From Rhizobium sp. CF122 (GTDB taxonomy: Bacteria > Pseudomonadota > Alphaproteobacteria > Rhizobiales > Rhizobiaceae), in contig NZ_AKKA01000085.1 of the NCBI RefSeq assembly GCF_000282035.1, forward strand, positions 30,736 through 94,735: a stretch of 64,000 bases of DNA. Direction: 5' to 3'. The stretch's first letter is position 1, and each line of letters opens with the position of its first letter. Positions 50,250 to 59,625 of this stretch are shown here, one piece after another. The notes below the pieces were generated by a model, which had not been told where the DNA came from, made no database searches, and saw nothing but the letters and a program-made list of their open reading frames with translations. The translations under genes were made by a program, and so were the position numbers.

Positions 50250-51373
50250 CTTGTCAGGCTGGTCCAGTATGCCCCCTCGAAGGGGACAGCGGCGAAACGC
50301 TCGTTGATCTCGGCGAGGCTACTCGCCGGATCGACATCGCCGAACAGGTCGGGCCTTACCCAGGATGCGACAGCTTCCGCGGCCAGCACGTTCAGCGGCA
50401 CGGCGTTGAAGAAGTTCCACATGCCGTGCACGTTCCCTTCGCGCACTGCCTTCAGTGGCGCAAGGCTCGGTGCCTTGACGGTTTCCTGCAGCGACTGCAG
50501 GGCTTCTGCAGGATCGACCCCGGGACCGATCGAGAAGACGGTGTAGGTGCCGCCCGGCGAGCCGGTGGCGATATAGACGTCAGGCTCCGCCGCGATGATA
50601 TATTCTGCCGTCACCGTCCCGCCCTGTGGCGGCAGGTTTTTGTCCGCGATGTTGCGGCCGCCGGCAAGCGTGATCAATTCGCCGAGGCCCGTCCGACCCA
50701 CAGCCCAACTGCCACGTGTCGCGCTTGGGAAGGCATCCATCAGCACGAGCGGCCCATCTCCGCCTTTCCCGACCGCCCTCACCCTGATGCGCTCCACCCG
50801 CCTTTCGAAGAACTGAGCGTAGCTTTCCGCTTGCTGGTCGCATTCCAGAACGCGACCGAGGAGGCGAATGTCCCGCGGAGTGCTCTTCAGCGGATCGAGA
50901 TTGAAATCGACGACGATGACGGGCACGCCGATCGATGCCAGATAGTCGATGGCACGTTTGCCCTGCTCGCCTTCTGCTTGCCACCTGCCCATGACGGCAA
51001 GGTCGGCCTCCAGGGAGAGCGCGGCTTCGAAGGACATGCCATCCGCCTGCCCATTGCTGACAAGCGGCACCTTGTCGAGGGCCGGAAATTTTTTGCGAAA
51101 GGCATCGTAGATGAACGGGTTGTCCGTCTTCATGTCGGTCGCCCAACCCGCCAGCAGGCTCACCGGATCCGGATGGATCAGCGACAGCGCGAAGAGATTG
51201 AAACCCGTTCCGAGGATGATCGACTTCGGCTTCTTGGTGATCGTCACCATTCGACCGATGGCATCGGTCACGGTCAGCGGCCAGCGCGTTTCCGCTTTCA
51301 ACAGAGGCGGCGCGCAGAGCGTGGCGCACGTCGCAGCGAGAAAGCCGCGTCGTGTGATCGTGGGCGATGTCAT
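50246..51373 (-). CDS. ferric-siderophore ABC transporter substrate-binding protein (Tat-exported)
   Basis: A 375-residue FhuD/BtuF-like binding protein. The N-terminus MTSPTITRRGFLAATCATLCAPPLLKA region carries a twin-arginine signal (TRRGFLAA). The mature part has VTDAIGRMVTITKKPKSIILG and GLGELITLAGGRNIADKNLP, typical of cluster-8 iron-chelate binding proteins. The ATG at 51373 overlaps the upstream fhuF-like stop by 4 nt. No ABC permease or ATPase gene is beside it. Confidence 0.85.
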   Translation of the reverse strand: MTSPTITRRGFLAATCATLCAPPLLKAETRWPLTVTDAIGRMVTITKKPKSIILGTGFNLFALSLIHPDPVSLLAGWATDMKTDNPFIYDAFRKKFPALDKVPLVSNGQADGMSFEAALSLEADLAVMGRWQAEGEQGKRAIDYLASIGVPVIVVDFNLDPLKSTPRDIRLLGRVLECDQQAESYAQFFERRVERIRVRAVGKGGDGPLVLMDAFPSATRGSWAVGRTGLGELITLAGGRNIADKNLPPQGGTVTAEYIIAAEPDVYIATGSPGGTYTVFSIGPGVDPAEALQSLQETVKAPSLAPLKAVREGNVHGMWNFFNAVPLNVLAAEAVASWVRPDLFGDVDPASSLAEINERFAAVPFEGAYWTSLTS

Positions 51374-52119
51374 TGCACGTTCCTTTGGCTGGGAAGAGCG
51401 CAAAGCTTGCCGCAGCTCTGGATGCCAGGCAGCATGTAGCGCAGGCAGCAAATCTTCCGACGGGCGATCCGCTCACCGTCTTCCTCGACATAGCGCACGC
51501 TGCCGCAGAGGGGGTTGACGCCGCCATCGGGCAGGCAACCGCGGACGAAGACCGCTAGATCGGGACCTTCGGGCGGTCGCGTCAACCGCAGCGCGTAGTC
51601 GAGATAAACTGCGGCATTGTTCCAGCACAGCTTGGCCGAAATGCCGGAGGCGGTGAGCTTACTGACGGCTTCCGGGAGATGCTCTTCCAACAGCGGACCA
51701 ATAGCTTCGAAACCGTCCTCTTCGCCACCCTCAGCATTTCGGCCCCGGTGCGGGACGCCGAATGCCCGCGGCAGACCATTCTCCTGCAATGCGATTGTCA
51801 TCCCGTCGAAGGCGACCGGAAGCTCCTGCGCGGCGAGACGACGGGCCAGCACATAGGGAATGGAGAGTGACGAGAAGTAGTATAGCGACCACATCGACAC
51901 GACGGCGCGCCTGTCGCTGTCGCCGCAGGCCTCGGCGTAGCGATCGATTGCCTCTCTGAAGCTATCACCGCCGAAGAACAGTGGCAGTGGTACCCCGTCC
52001 TGCAGGTCGACAGAGAGCGCCATCTTCTCGCCGCACCACGCATGCTCGCCGGCGAAGGCCGGCGAGAGGACCGAGGCGCCGTCGCCCGGATCAGCGACAT
52101 GGTGCTGCGCGCTTGCCAT
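51370..52119 (-). CDS. FhuF-like ferric-siderophore reductase
   Basis: A 249-residue FhuF-family protein that would release iron from imported siderophore by reduction in the cytoplasm. The C-terminus carries four cysteines for a 2Fe-2S cluster (ICCLRYMLPGIQSCGKLCALP). The spacing is CC-x10-C-x3-C, one residue longer than the CC-x10-C-x2-C described for E. coli FhuF. It sits between the outer-membrane receptor gene (4 nt) and the binding-protein gene (overlap), so all three form one operon. Confidence 0.83.
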   Translation of the reverse strand: MASAQHHVADPGDGASVLSPAFAGEHAWCGEKMALSVDLQDGVPLPLFFGGDSFREAIDRYAEACGDSDRRAVVSMWSLYYFSSLSIPYVLARRLAAQELPVAFDGMTIALQENGLPRAFGVPHRGRNAEGGEEDGFEAIGPLLEEHLPEAVSKLTASGISAKLCWNNAAVYLDYALRLTRPPEGPDLAVFVRGCLPDGGVNPLCGSVRYVEEDGERIARRKICCLRYMLPGIQSCGKLCALPSQRNVQ

Positions 52120-52123
52120 CAAC

Positions 52124-54304
52124 TCACCAGGTGTATCGCAGGCTGCCGATCACGGCCCGGCCCTGGTCGCGGTAGCAGAATCCAGCCGAGCAGATGGCCT
52201 CGCGGCGATCGAAGAGGTTGGTGGCGTTCACCTGGAGGCTCAGGCCCTCGTATTTCTTGTCGAGCGCCGCGAAATCATAGCTGATCGCGGCGTCGAAGAG
52301 TACGCGCGAGCCGTTCTGGGCCGTATTGTAGTCGCTGGTGTAGCTCTTGCCGAGATACCGGGTACCGAAACCGACGCCGAGACCGTAGATCGGACTACTT
52401 TCCTGGAATGTGTAATTCGCCCAGAGCGAAGCCATGTGCCTTGGAACCGACGAGACGGAATTGCCCACCGTCCCGGTCGTTCCCTCCAGGATCTCGGTGT
52501 CGGTGAAGGTATACGACGCAACCAACGACAGGCCGTTGTCGAGGCTCGTGTTCGCTTCGAGTTCAAAGCCGCGGGAGCGAATCTTGCCGCGCTGTACCTG
52601 GATGTTAGCCGGCCCGGTCGGCAAGTTCACGACCTCGTAATAGAGGCTGTTCTTCTGGTCGATATTGAACAGCGCCGCCGTGATGAGTGTATTGCTATTC
52701 GGCAGCAGGTACTTGACGCCGATCTCTTCCTGCTCGCTTTCCGTTGGCTTGAAGGGTTGGTCCGTCTCCTGGTTGACGCCGGCATTCGGCGCGAAGGCGG
52801 TGGAGTAGCTGGCATAGGGTACGACGCCGAAGTCGGTCTCGTAGCCCAGGCCGACGCGGCTGGAGAATGCCTTGTCCTTTTGCGAAATGGTGGTCAGGGC
52901 ATTCGTGCTGAGGTCGGTATTGTCGGTGTCCGTGGAGACCCAGTCGTAGCGACCACCGACGGTCAGTATCCAGGCGTCATAACGGATCTGATCCTGTAGA
53001 TAGGTGCCGACTTGCCATTGGTCCTGGACGGTGCGTGTGTCGAAGTCGATCGGAGCAACAAACGCGCCCGCCGTTGGATTGTTGGTGTCGAGCGGCGGCG
53101 ACGCGCCGCGGCCATCGAGCGAGCGCCAGCGCAGCCTGGTCAGGTCTAGACCGGCAAGCAATGTATGGTCGACCGCCCCCGTCTCGAACTGGGCTTCCAA
53201 CTGATTGTCGATGACCAAGGCCGTCAGCCGCTCGTCAAACGTTCCGGCACTGCGGTTAAGCAGACTCGGATTGACCGCACTGGGCGCGTAGGCGAAGGCC
53301 CAGTCGGCGTCGATGTTGAGTGTCGAAACGCGGGCGTTCTGACGGAAGACGAAGACGTCGTTCAGTCGATGCTCGAATTCATAGCCGATGCGGGCCTGGT
53401 TTTGGATTGAATCGTTGAAGGCCGGATTGCCTGCGAAATAGTCCGTGACGTTGCCAGCTGGATCATTGTAGTACGCCGCCGTGCCGCCGGTCTTGGTTCG
53501 GGAATATTCGCCGAGAATGGTAAGCTTGGTATCTTCGTCCGGTTTCCACATGAAGGCCGGCGCAATATAGATGCGGTCGTCGGGAACGCTGATCTGCTCT
53601 GTATTGGCATCGCGGTAGAGCCCCGTCAGGCGATAATAGAAGGGATCCGTATTGTTAACCGGACCCGAGAAGTCGAACTGGGTTTGGTAGCGCTGTTCGG
53701 TACCATACTGCAGCTGAACTTCGCGAAAAGGCTCTTCCGTCGGCCGCTTGGTGATGAGGTTGTAGAGACCGCCGGCGCCTGTCGCCCCATAAAGCGCCGA
53801 GGAAGGGCCACGCAGGATCGAGACTCCTTCGAGGCCGTAGGGCTCGGTCTTGAAGAGCGACGAACCTGCACCGGGCTGACGAAGGTTGTCGCGAAAGATC
53901 CCAGTATAGGTCACGTCGAAGCCGCGCACCGAGAAAGAATCGAAACGCGGATCGAAGCCGTAGGCGCCGACGCGCGTGCCCGGCGTGTAGGCGACCGTAT
54001 CCAACAGGCTTTGCGGGTTGCGATCCTTGAGTTGCTGTTCGGTCACCGACGAAATCGACTGAGGGACCTCGATGAAAGGCGTGTCGGTCTTCGTGCCCGT
54101 CGCGCTGCTCTTGCCGACATAGCCGTCGGCCTGGATCACGCCGCCGCTGCCACCGTTGACGATGATATCTTCGAGAATCGTCGCGCCATCCTGCTGCTGT
54201 CCTGTGGCATCCTGTGCTGCGGCTGGCGCGAGAAGGTGGATGAGCGCCACGCCTGTCAATGCTGATGTAGAAAGGATTCGCGAGGAAAATCGAAGACTAT
54301 TCAT
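52124..54304 (-). CDS. TonB-dependent siderophore receptor
   Basis: A 726-residue outer-membrane receptor. A signal peptide (ILSTSALTGVALIHLLAPAAAQ) is followed by a TonB-box-like LEDIIVNG and the plug domain (FIEVPQSISSVTEQQLKDRNPQSLLDTVAYTPGTRVGAYGFDPRFDSFSVRGFD). The long beta-barrel ends GRAVIGSLRYTW with an aromatic last residue. The plug pattern is that of hydroxamate (ferrichrome/ferrioxamine) receptors. The ATG at 54304 is chosen for the signal peptide. The ligand is inferred from FhuF and binding-protein neighbours. Confidence 0.92.
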   Translation of the reverse strand: MNSLRFSSRILSTSALTGVALIHLLAPAAAQDATGQQQDGATILEDIIVNGGSGGVIQADGYVGKSSATGTKTDTPFIEVPQSISSVTEQQLKDRNPQSLLDTVAYTPGTRVGAYGFDPRFDSFSVRGFDVTYTGIFRDNLRQPGAGSSLFKTEPYGLEGVSILRGPSSALYGATGAGGLYNLITKRPTEEPFREVQLQYGTEQRYQTQFDFSGPVNNTDPFYYRLTGLYRDANTEQISVPDDRIYIAPAFMWKPDEDTKLTILGEYSRTKTGGTAAYYNDPAGNVTDYFAGNPAFNDSIQNQARIGYEFEHRLNDVFVFRQNARVSTLNIDADWAFAYAPSAVNPSLLNRSAGTFDERLTALVIDNQLEAQFETGAVDHTLLAGLDLTRLRWRSLDGRGASPPLDTNNPTAGAFVAPIDFDTRTVQDQWQVGTYLQDQIRYDAWILTVGGRYDWVSTDTDNTDLSTNALTTISQKDKAFSSRVGLGYETDFGVVPYASYSTAFAPNAGVNQETDQPFKPTESEQEEIGVKYLLPNSNTLITAALFNIDQKNSLYYEVVNLPTGPANIQVQRGKIRSRGFELEANTSLDNGLSLVASYTFTDTEILEGTTGTVGNSVSSVPRHMASLWANYTFQESSPIYGLGVGFGTRYLGKSYTSDYNTAQNGSRVLFDAAISYDFAALDKKYEGLSLQVNATNLFDRREAICSAGFCYRDQGRAVIGSLRYTW

Positions 54305-54389
54305 TGGCTTGTCACACCGGGTATGCTTATTGCAGGATTTTATGTGGAGTGTAATAGTCAAGAAAATTCCCGGTGAAAAGTCGTTTTTA

Positions 54390-54416
54390 TGATTAAATTA
54401 CTCCACTTTTTAATCA
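54390..54416. promoter_or_regulatory. inverted repeat upstream of the siderophore operon
   Basis: TGATTAAA-N11-TTTAATCA lies between the LysR stop (54442) and the receptor start (54304). A CTTGAC -35-like element is on the minus strand at 54362-54357. It may be an iron-responsive site or the terminator of the LysR gene. The TGA-N9-TCA iron-box spacing is not met. Confidence 0.4.
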
Positions 54417-54441
54417 GCATAACAGATCGGCCACAGTCAGG

Positions 54442-55326
54442 TCAGGCTTGCGCCTCCGACAGCAGCCAGCGGCGGAAAGCGGCCGCGGCTGGCCGCTCCA
54501 GCGCAAGGCCCGGATAGACGAGGTGGAAGGCAAGCCGACTTGCAATGCCGAGAGGGAAGGGCGTGACCACCGTGCCTTCCTTCAGGTCCCGCTCCAGAAA
54601 CGAGCGTCGCACCAAGGCAAAGCCCAGCCCGGCCTTCATCGCGTCATAGGCGCCGTTGCCATGCATGAAGATCGGTCCGCGCGACGGGTCAACTCCCGTG
54701 GCGCCGGCGGCTTCCAGCCAGAGCTGCCAGTCATGGCGATAGACGTCGTGGATCAGCTGGAAACTAGCGAGCGCGCTTGGCGACGGATCGTCCCCCAGTT
54801 CAGCGGCAAGCGTTGGCGTGCAGACCGGCACGAGTTCGTCGTCGACGAGACGTTCGCTGATCAGGCGGTCATAACCGCCAAGTCCGTGGCGGATTGCGAG
54901 GTCGATCCCGTCGCGCTGAAAATCCAGCACGCGGTGCGATGCGCTGATGCGGACGTCGATTTCGGGGTGCATCGCCTCGAAACGTCCCAGACGAGGCACC
55001 AGCCAATAGGTCGCAAAGCCCGCAGTGCAGGTAACATTGAGGATGGCGCCGCGCCCTCGCGCCGTGATCGCCGCCGTCGCTTCCCTGACGAGACGAAACG
55101 CTGCCCTGAGCGTCGAAAAATAGTCCGCACCCTCCACGGTCAGAGTCAGCGCGCGGGTCTTGCGCTCGAACAGCTTAACGCCAAGGGATGATTCCAGATC
55201 ACGGATCTGCAGGCTAACGGCGCCTGGGGTGACGTTGAGCTCTTTTGCTGCAAGCGTCATGCTGAGATGCCGGGCGGCCGCCTCGAAGGCTCGAAGCGCT
55301 GAAAGAGAGGGAAGATAGTCGCTCAT
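54442..55326 (-). CDS. LysR-family regulator, GcvA-like
   Basis: A 294-residue regulator with SLSALRAFEAAARHLSMTLAAKELNVTPGAVSLQIRDLESSLGVKLFERKTRALTLT, the GcvA/AmpR-type helix-turn-helix. It is divergent from the EamA exporter gene 219 bp away and upstream of the siderophore operon on the same strand, so either could be a target. Confidence 0.87.
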   Translation of the reverse strand: MSDYLPSLSALRAFEAAARHLSMTLAAKELNVTPGAVSLQIRDLESSLGVKLFERKTRALTLTVEGADYFSTLRAAFRLVREATAAITARGRGAILNVTCTAGFATYWLVPRLGRFEAMHPEIDVRISASHRVLDFQRDGIDLAIRHGLGGYDRLISERLVDDELVPVCTPTLAAELGDDPSPSALASFQLIHDVYRHDWQLWLEAAGATGVDPSRGPIFMHGNGAYDAMKAGLGFALVRRSFLERDLKEGTVVTPFPLGIASRLAFHLVYPGLALERPAAAAFRRWLLSEAQA

Positions 55327-55545
55327 GGTTTAGCTCAGCTATATCATGGGTCGAGAAAGACTCGTTTGTCGGCTCATCGACATAGCAATAATATCAGCAT
55401 GAAGGCCGCCACAAAAGCTGGTTAAAGCTCAGTGAGGAGCGAGATTAGATCGAAGATAGTGGCGTCCGCGCCCGCGCGCAACAATCGGGTGGCGGCAGGC
55501 TGTGACGGCATGTAGGTCAGTGACAGGCCGACAAAGGAGAGAACG

Positions 55546-56463
55546 ATGCAGCCGAAACAGATGGGCTTTGCCGAGTGGGGAATGTTGCTAGTGCTTTCCC
55601 TGCTGTGGGGCGGATCCTTCCTCTTCAACGGTATTCTGGTGAAGACCCTGCCGCCCTTTACCATCGTCACGGGTCGGGTGCTGATTGCCGCGCTGGCGCT
55701 GAACCTGATTGTACGCGCGGCCGGCCATGCCATGCCGCGTGACGGCAAGTCGTGGGCGGCGTTCTTCGGCATGGGCATCCTCAACAACATGATCCCGTTC
55801 TGCCTCATCGTCTGGGGCCAAACGCATATCGCAAGCGGCCTTGCCTCCATCCTGAATGCCACGACACCGCTCTTCGGCGTCGTTGTCGCGCATTTCCTAA
55901 CCGCGGATGAAAAGATGACCGGCAACCGCCTGCTCGGCGTCCTCGTCGGCTTTGCCGGCGTTGCCTATATGATCGGCTTCGACGTGCTGCGCGATCTCGG
56001 CTCGAACGTGCTGGCCCAACTTGCCGTGTTGGGCGCTGCGCTCTCCTATTCGTTTGCCGGGATTTTCGGTCGCCGCTTCCGCCAGATGGGCATGGCGCCG
56101 CTCATTCCCGCCGCAGGACAGGTCAGCGCCTCGACCGTCCTGATGCTGCCGATCGCGCTCATCGTCGACCGGCCGTGGACACTGGCCGCCCCGTCATTCG
56201 AGACCTGGATGGCGCTGTTTGGTCTGGCCTTGCTGTCGACGGCGATCGCCTATGTGATGTTCTTCCGCATTCTGGCAACGGCGGGAGCAACGAACCTTAT
56301 GCTCGTGACTTTCCTGATCCCCGTCAGCGCCATCCTGCTCGGCGCAGCCATTCTGGGCGAGCAGATGCGGGCCAAGCACCTGATCGGCATGGCAATGATC
56401 GCGATCGGCCTTGCAGCGATCGACGGACGGTTGTTCTCTCTGGGTAGAAAACGGCCAGCTTAG
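55546..56463 (+). CDS. EamA/DMT-family transporter
   Basis: A 305-residue inner-membrane protein with two EamA repeats (WGMLLVLSLLWGGSFLFNGILVKTLPPFTIVTGRVLIAALALNLIVR at the start; LALLSTAIAYVMFFRILATAGATNLMLVTFLIPVSAILLGAAILGEQ in the second). GGAGAG lies before the ATG. Its last 4 nt overlap the hemW 3' end (convergent). Third DMT exporter in the window; substrate unknown. Confidence 0.86.
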   Translation: MQPKQMGFAEWGMLLVLSLLWGGSFLFNGILVKTLPPFTIVTGRVLIAALALNLIVRAAGHAMPRDGKSWAAFFGMGILNNMIPFCLIVWGQTHIASGLASILNATTPLFGVVVAHFLTADEKMTGNRLLGVLVGFAGVAYMIGFDVLRDLGSNVLAQLAVLGAALSYSFAGIFGRRFRQMGMAPLIPAAGQVSASTVLMLPIALIVDRPWTLAAPSFETWMALFGLALLSTAIAYVMFFRILATAGATNLMLVTFLIPVSAILLGAAILGEQMRAKHLIGMAMIAIGLAAIDGRLFSLGRKRPA

Positions 56464-57662
56464 CAGGCGAGATCGGCGACCACGGAATCGAGAATCAGCA
56501 TGCCTGACGGCGTGCAGCGAAGCCGGGAGTTGCCGATCCGCTCGATAAAGCCGTGCTCCAGGAGGAACTCCTCCCGCTTCGGGTCGGGATCGCGGCCCGA
56601 AAGCTGTTGCCAGCGGGCGAGATCGACGCCTTCCTTCAGGCGCAGCCCCATCAAAAGCAGTTCGTCCGCCTGTTCCTCGTAGCCGAGTTGTTCCTGATCG
56701 AGGATGCCATGGCCGTGGCACTCGACGAGGTCAAGCCAGCTTTCCGGCTTGCGCTCCGTTGCGGTCGCGATCTTCATGCCGCCGCGTGTCAGGCGGCCAT
56801 GGGCGCCGGGGCCGATCCCGGCATAATCGCCATAGCGCCAGTAGGTGAGGTTGTGGCGGCTCTCCGCGCCCGGACGCGCGTGGTTGGACACCTCGTAGGC
56901 CGGCAGCCCTTCGCGGGCGGTGATCTCCTGCGTCGCTTCATAGAGCAGCGCCGATTGATCGCCGTCCGGAACGATAAGCTTGCCAGCCTTGTGGAGGCCG
57001 TAGAAGGGTGTGCCTTCCTCGATCGTCAGCTGATAGAGCGAGAGGTGATCGACCGCGTAGGAAATCGCCTCTTTGAGCTCGCGTTCCCATTCGTCGACGG
57101 TCTGGTTCGGGCGGGCATAGATCAGGTCGAAGGACATGCGCGGGAAGATGTCGCGCGCCAGCTTGATCGCCTTCAGCGCGTCGGCAACATTGTGCAGCCG
57201 CCCGAGAAACTTCAGGTCGCGGTCGTTCAACGCCTGGACGCCGAGCGACACGCGGTTGACGCCGGCGGCGCGATAGCCGCGGAACCGCTCCGCCTCGACG
57301 CTGGAGGGGTTCGCTTCCATGGTGATCTCGATCCCGTCGGGTACATGCCAATGCTTGGCGATACCGTCGAGAATGGCCGACACCGTCGCAGGGTTCATCA
57401 GCGAGGGCGTGCCGCCGCCGAGGAACACGCTGGTCACCGTCTTCGGTCCGCTCATCTGGCGCACTGTCGCCATTTCCTTCAGGAAGGCTGCGGTGAAGCG
57501 CTCCTGGTCCACCGGCTGGTGGCGGACATGGCTGTTGAAATCGCAATAGGGGCACTTGGCGGCGCAGAACGGCCAATGCACGTAGACGCCGAAGCCGGGC
57601 TCGCCGGTGTCGGGCAGAAGAGCGGCATAGCGCGTCAGATCAGGCTGTTCCAAAGTGTCCAC
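56460..57662 (-). CDS. hemW: radical SAM protein HemW (heme chaperone, HemN-like)
   Basis: A 400-residue radical SAM protein. The cluster motif CAAKCPYCDF (CxxxCxxC, about residues 35-44) is followed by the SAM glycine region SVFLGGGTPSLM and the HemN C-terminal domain. HemW proteins bind heme and are often mis-called coproporphyrinogen oxidase. GTG at 57662, with AAGGGC upstream, is chosen because it falls just after the rdgB stop. The gene follows rdgB by 8 nt. Confidence 0.9.
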   Translation of the reverse strand: MDTLEQPDLTRYAALLPDTGEPGFGVYVHWPFCAAKCPYCDFNSHVRHQPVDQERFTAAFLKEMATVRQMSGPKTVTSVFLGGGTPSLMNPATVSAILDGIAKHWHVPDGIEITMEANPSSVEAERFRGYRAAGVNRVSLGVQALNDRDLKFLGRLHNVADALKAIKLARDIFPRMSFDLIYARPNQTVDEWERELKEAISYAVDHLSLYQLTIEEGTPFYGLHKAGKLIVPDGDQSALLYEATQEITAREGLPAYEVSNHARPGAESRHNLTYWRYGDYAGIGPGAHGRLTRGGMKIATATERKPESWLDLVECHGHGILDQEQLGYEEQADELLLMGLRLKEGVDLARWQQLSGRDPDPKREEFLLEHGFIERIGNSRLRCTPSGMLILDSVVADLAC

Positions 57663-57670
57663 GTTTGCCC

Positions 57671-58309
57671 TTAGGTTTCCAAGCAAGTTTCGACGAAAAT
57701 CTTGAAGGCGCGGGCGCGGTGCGACAGTGCCTCTGTGTGCTTCCAGCCGTGCTTCTCGTCCGCGCTCATCTCGCCAAAGGTAGTCTCATAGCCGTCGGGT
57801 TGAAAGACCGGATCGTAGCCGAAGCCCTGGCTGCCACGCGGCGGCCAGACGACGGTGCCTTCCACTTCTCCGCGGAAGAGCTCCCTATGGCCATCCGGCC
57901 AGGCAAGGCAGAGCACGCTGACGAAGCGCGCAGTGCGCTGTTCCGGCCTGGAAGCGCCGGCCTTTTCCAGAGCCGTCTCGACCTTTTCCATCGCCATCGC
58001 GAAGTCGCGAGTGCCGTCGGGCTTCTCAGCCCAGTTGGCGGTGTAGACGCCCGGATCGCCGCCGAGCGCATCGACGACAAGGCCGGAATCGTCCGATAGC
58101 GCCGGCAGTCCGGCGGCTTCGGCGGAGGCGAGCGCCTTGATCGTCGCGTTTTCCTCAAAGGTGGTGCCGGTTTCGTCAGGCTCCACGAAGTTCAATTCGG
58201 CCGCTGACTTTGCCGTGAAACCGAACGGACCGATCAGGTCCTGGATTTCCCGGATCTTCCCGGCATTGTGGCTGGCAACGACGATGGTCTTGGTTTCGAG
58301 CTTGCGCAT
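57671..58309 (-). CDS. rdgB: non-canonical purine NTP pyrophosphatase (RdgB/HAM1)
   Basis: A 212-residue enzyme hydrolysing dITP, ITP and XTP to monophosphates, which prevents mutagenic incorporation. Visible are VVASHNAGKIREI (about residues 9-21), EENATIKALASAEAAGLPALSDDSGL, and GSQGFGYDPVF, the family motifs. The start MRKLETKT at 58309 is preferred. It lies in a run of rph, VOC gene, rdgB and hemW on one strand. Confidence 0.95.
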   Translation of the reverse strand: MRKLETKTIVVASHNAGKIREIQDLIGPFGFTAKSAAELNFVEPDETGTTFEENATIKALASAEAAGLPALSDDSGLVVDALGGDPGVYTANWAEKPDGTRDFAMAMEKVETALEKAGASRPEQRTARFVSVLCLAWPDGHRELFRGEVEGTVVWPPRGSQGFGYDPVFQPDGYETTFGEMSADEKHGWKHTEALSHRARAFKIFVETCLET

Positions 58310-58316
58310 GATTGTC

Positions 58317-58733
58317 CTATTCGATGCCCCAGATGCGGGCTTCAGCGCATTCGAGGCTGTTGCCCGCCGGATCGCGGAAATAGATCGATCGGCCGCCTTG
58401 CGGCCAGGTGACTTCGGATTCGATGGCGACACCTTTGGACTTTAGTCGGGCCGCAATCGCATCGAGATTTCCCCCGGAGACACGAAAACAGGCATGTCCT
58501 GCACCGCTTGTGCCGTGCGGTGGCACCTGCAGCGCGGTGGGTAAGGGGGGCTTGATCGTTTCCTTAGCGTTGAAGATCAGCAATACGCCGGTGCCGCAGC
58601 GAAAGAAGACATGCCGGTTGCCGCCTCGCGAGATCTTCGAAAGGCCGAGAATGCCCTCGTAGAAGGCTTCGACCTCGTCGAGATCGTCCGCATAGAGCGC
58701 CGTCTCCAGCATGCCTTCCAGCATGTCGTTCAT
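58317..58733 (-). CDS. VOC-family protein
   Basis: A 138-residue glyoxalase-fold protein with LETALYADDLDEVEAFYEGILGL, HVFFRCGTGVLLIFNA, HACFRVSGGNLDAIAARLKSKGVAIE and the terminal IYFRDPAGNSLECAE. It starts at the ATGA overlap with the rph stop (58730-58733), so it is coupled to rph. Enzymatic role unknown. Confidence 0.82.
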   Translation of the reverse strand: MNDMLEGMLETALYADDLDEVEAFYEGILGLSKISRGGNRHVFFRCGTGVLLIFNAKETIKPPLPTALQVPPHGTSGAGHACFRVSGGNLDAIAARLKSKGVAIESEVTWPQGGRSIYFRDPAGNSLECAEARIWGIE

Positions 58734-59449
58734 CCGGCGATCGCCTGCTTCTGCATCGCGACGAGCTCGGCAATGCCTGTTTTGGCGAGTGCCATCAGCG
58801 AGGCGAACTCCTCGTCGGTGAAAGGCGTGCCTTCGGCGGTGCCCTGGATTTCCACAATACCGCCCGCGCCCGTCATCACGAAGTTCGCGTCTGTCTCGGC
58901 TGAGGAGTCTTCGAGATAGTCGAGGTCGATCACCGACTGGTTGGCAAAGATGCCGCAGGAGATGGCCGCGACGTGGTCTTTGAGCACGCGCTCGACCTTC
59001 AGCATGTTGCGGCTCTCCATCCACTTCAGGCAATCATAGAGCGCAACCCAAGCGCCGGTGATGGATGCTGTGCGCGTTCCGCCGTCCGCTTGGATGACGT
59101 CACAGTCGAGCGTGATCTGACGCTCACCGAGTTCCTTGAGGTCGACGACGGCGCGCAGCGAGCGGCCGATCAGGCGCTGGATTTCCTGCGTGCGCCCACC
59201 CTGCTTGCCGGATGCGGCCTCGCGCTTCATGCGCTCGCCGGTGGCGCGCGGCAGCATGCCGTATTCGGCCGTGACCCAACCCTTGCCGGTATTGCGCAGC
59301 CATGCCGGCGGCTTCTCCTCGACGCTCGCCGTGCACAGCACATGCGTATCGCCAAACTTCACCAGACAGGAGCCTTCCGCGTGCTTGGAGAAATTGCGCT
59401 CGAAAGAGACCTTGCGCATCTGGTCGGTTTTTCTGCCTGAGGGCCGCAT
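58730..59449 (-). CDS. rph: ribonuclease PH
   Basis: A 239-residue phosphorolytic exoribonuclease trimming tRNA 3' ends. Motifs are CLVKFGDTHVLCTASVEE, GWVTAEYGMLPRAT, the RNase PH signature GGRTQEIQRLIGRSLRAVVDL (about residues 79-99) and TLDCDVIQADGGTRTASITGA. Length is normal and complete. Divergent from hrcA with 176 bp between the starts. Confidence 0.95.
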   Translation of the reverse strand: MRPSGRKTDQMRKVSFERNFSKHAEGSCLVKFGDTHVLCTASVEEKPPAWLRNTGKGWVTAEYGMLPRATGERMKREAASGKQGGRTQEIQRLIGRSLRAVVDLKELGERQITLDCDVIQADGGTRTASITGAWVALYDCLKWMESRNMLKVERVLKDHVAAISCGIFANQSVIDLDYLEDSSAETDANFVMTGAGGIVEIQGTAEGTPFTDEEFASLMALAKTGIAELVAMQKQAIAG

Positions 59450-59558
59450 ACTATTCTCCTAATCATGATGCCGAAGACGCGAGTGGTTTTCGGTTAGATC
59501 GTGCGTGCTTATGTTGTTGAGAGCTTCTACGATTGGCAGCGCCTATTTGCAATTTCCC

Positions 59559-59587
59559 TTTTGCCGCTGCGGCGAGATTGGCTATAT
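59559..59587 (+). promoter_or_regulatory. candidate hrcA promoter
   Basis: TTTTGC (59559-59564) and CTATAT (59582-59587) are 17 nt apart, the -10 matching the rhizobial CTATAT exactly. No CIRCE inverted repeat is recognisable in this gap. Confidence 0.45.
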
Positions 59588-59625
59588 TTTGTCGGATCAT
59601 CGTCAGCACGGGTACGCAAGGTTTC

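Noticed and set aside
54305..54441. RirA iron box before the siderophore receptor
   Set aside because: The inverted repeat has an 11-nt spacer between TGATTAAA and TTTAATCA and no TGA-N9-TCA match was found.
59450..59625. CIRCE element before hrcA
   Set aside because: The TTAGCACTC-N9-GAGTGCTAA repeat is not present; only a promoter-like -35/-10 pair is seen.
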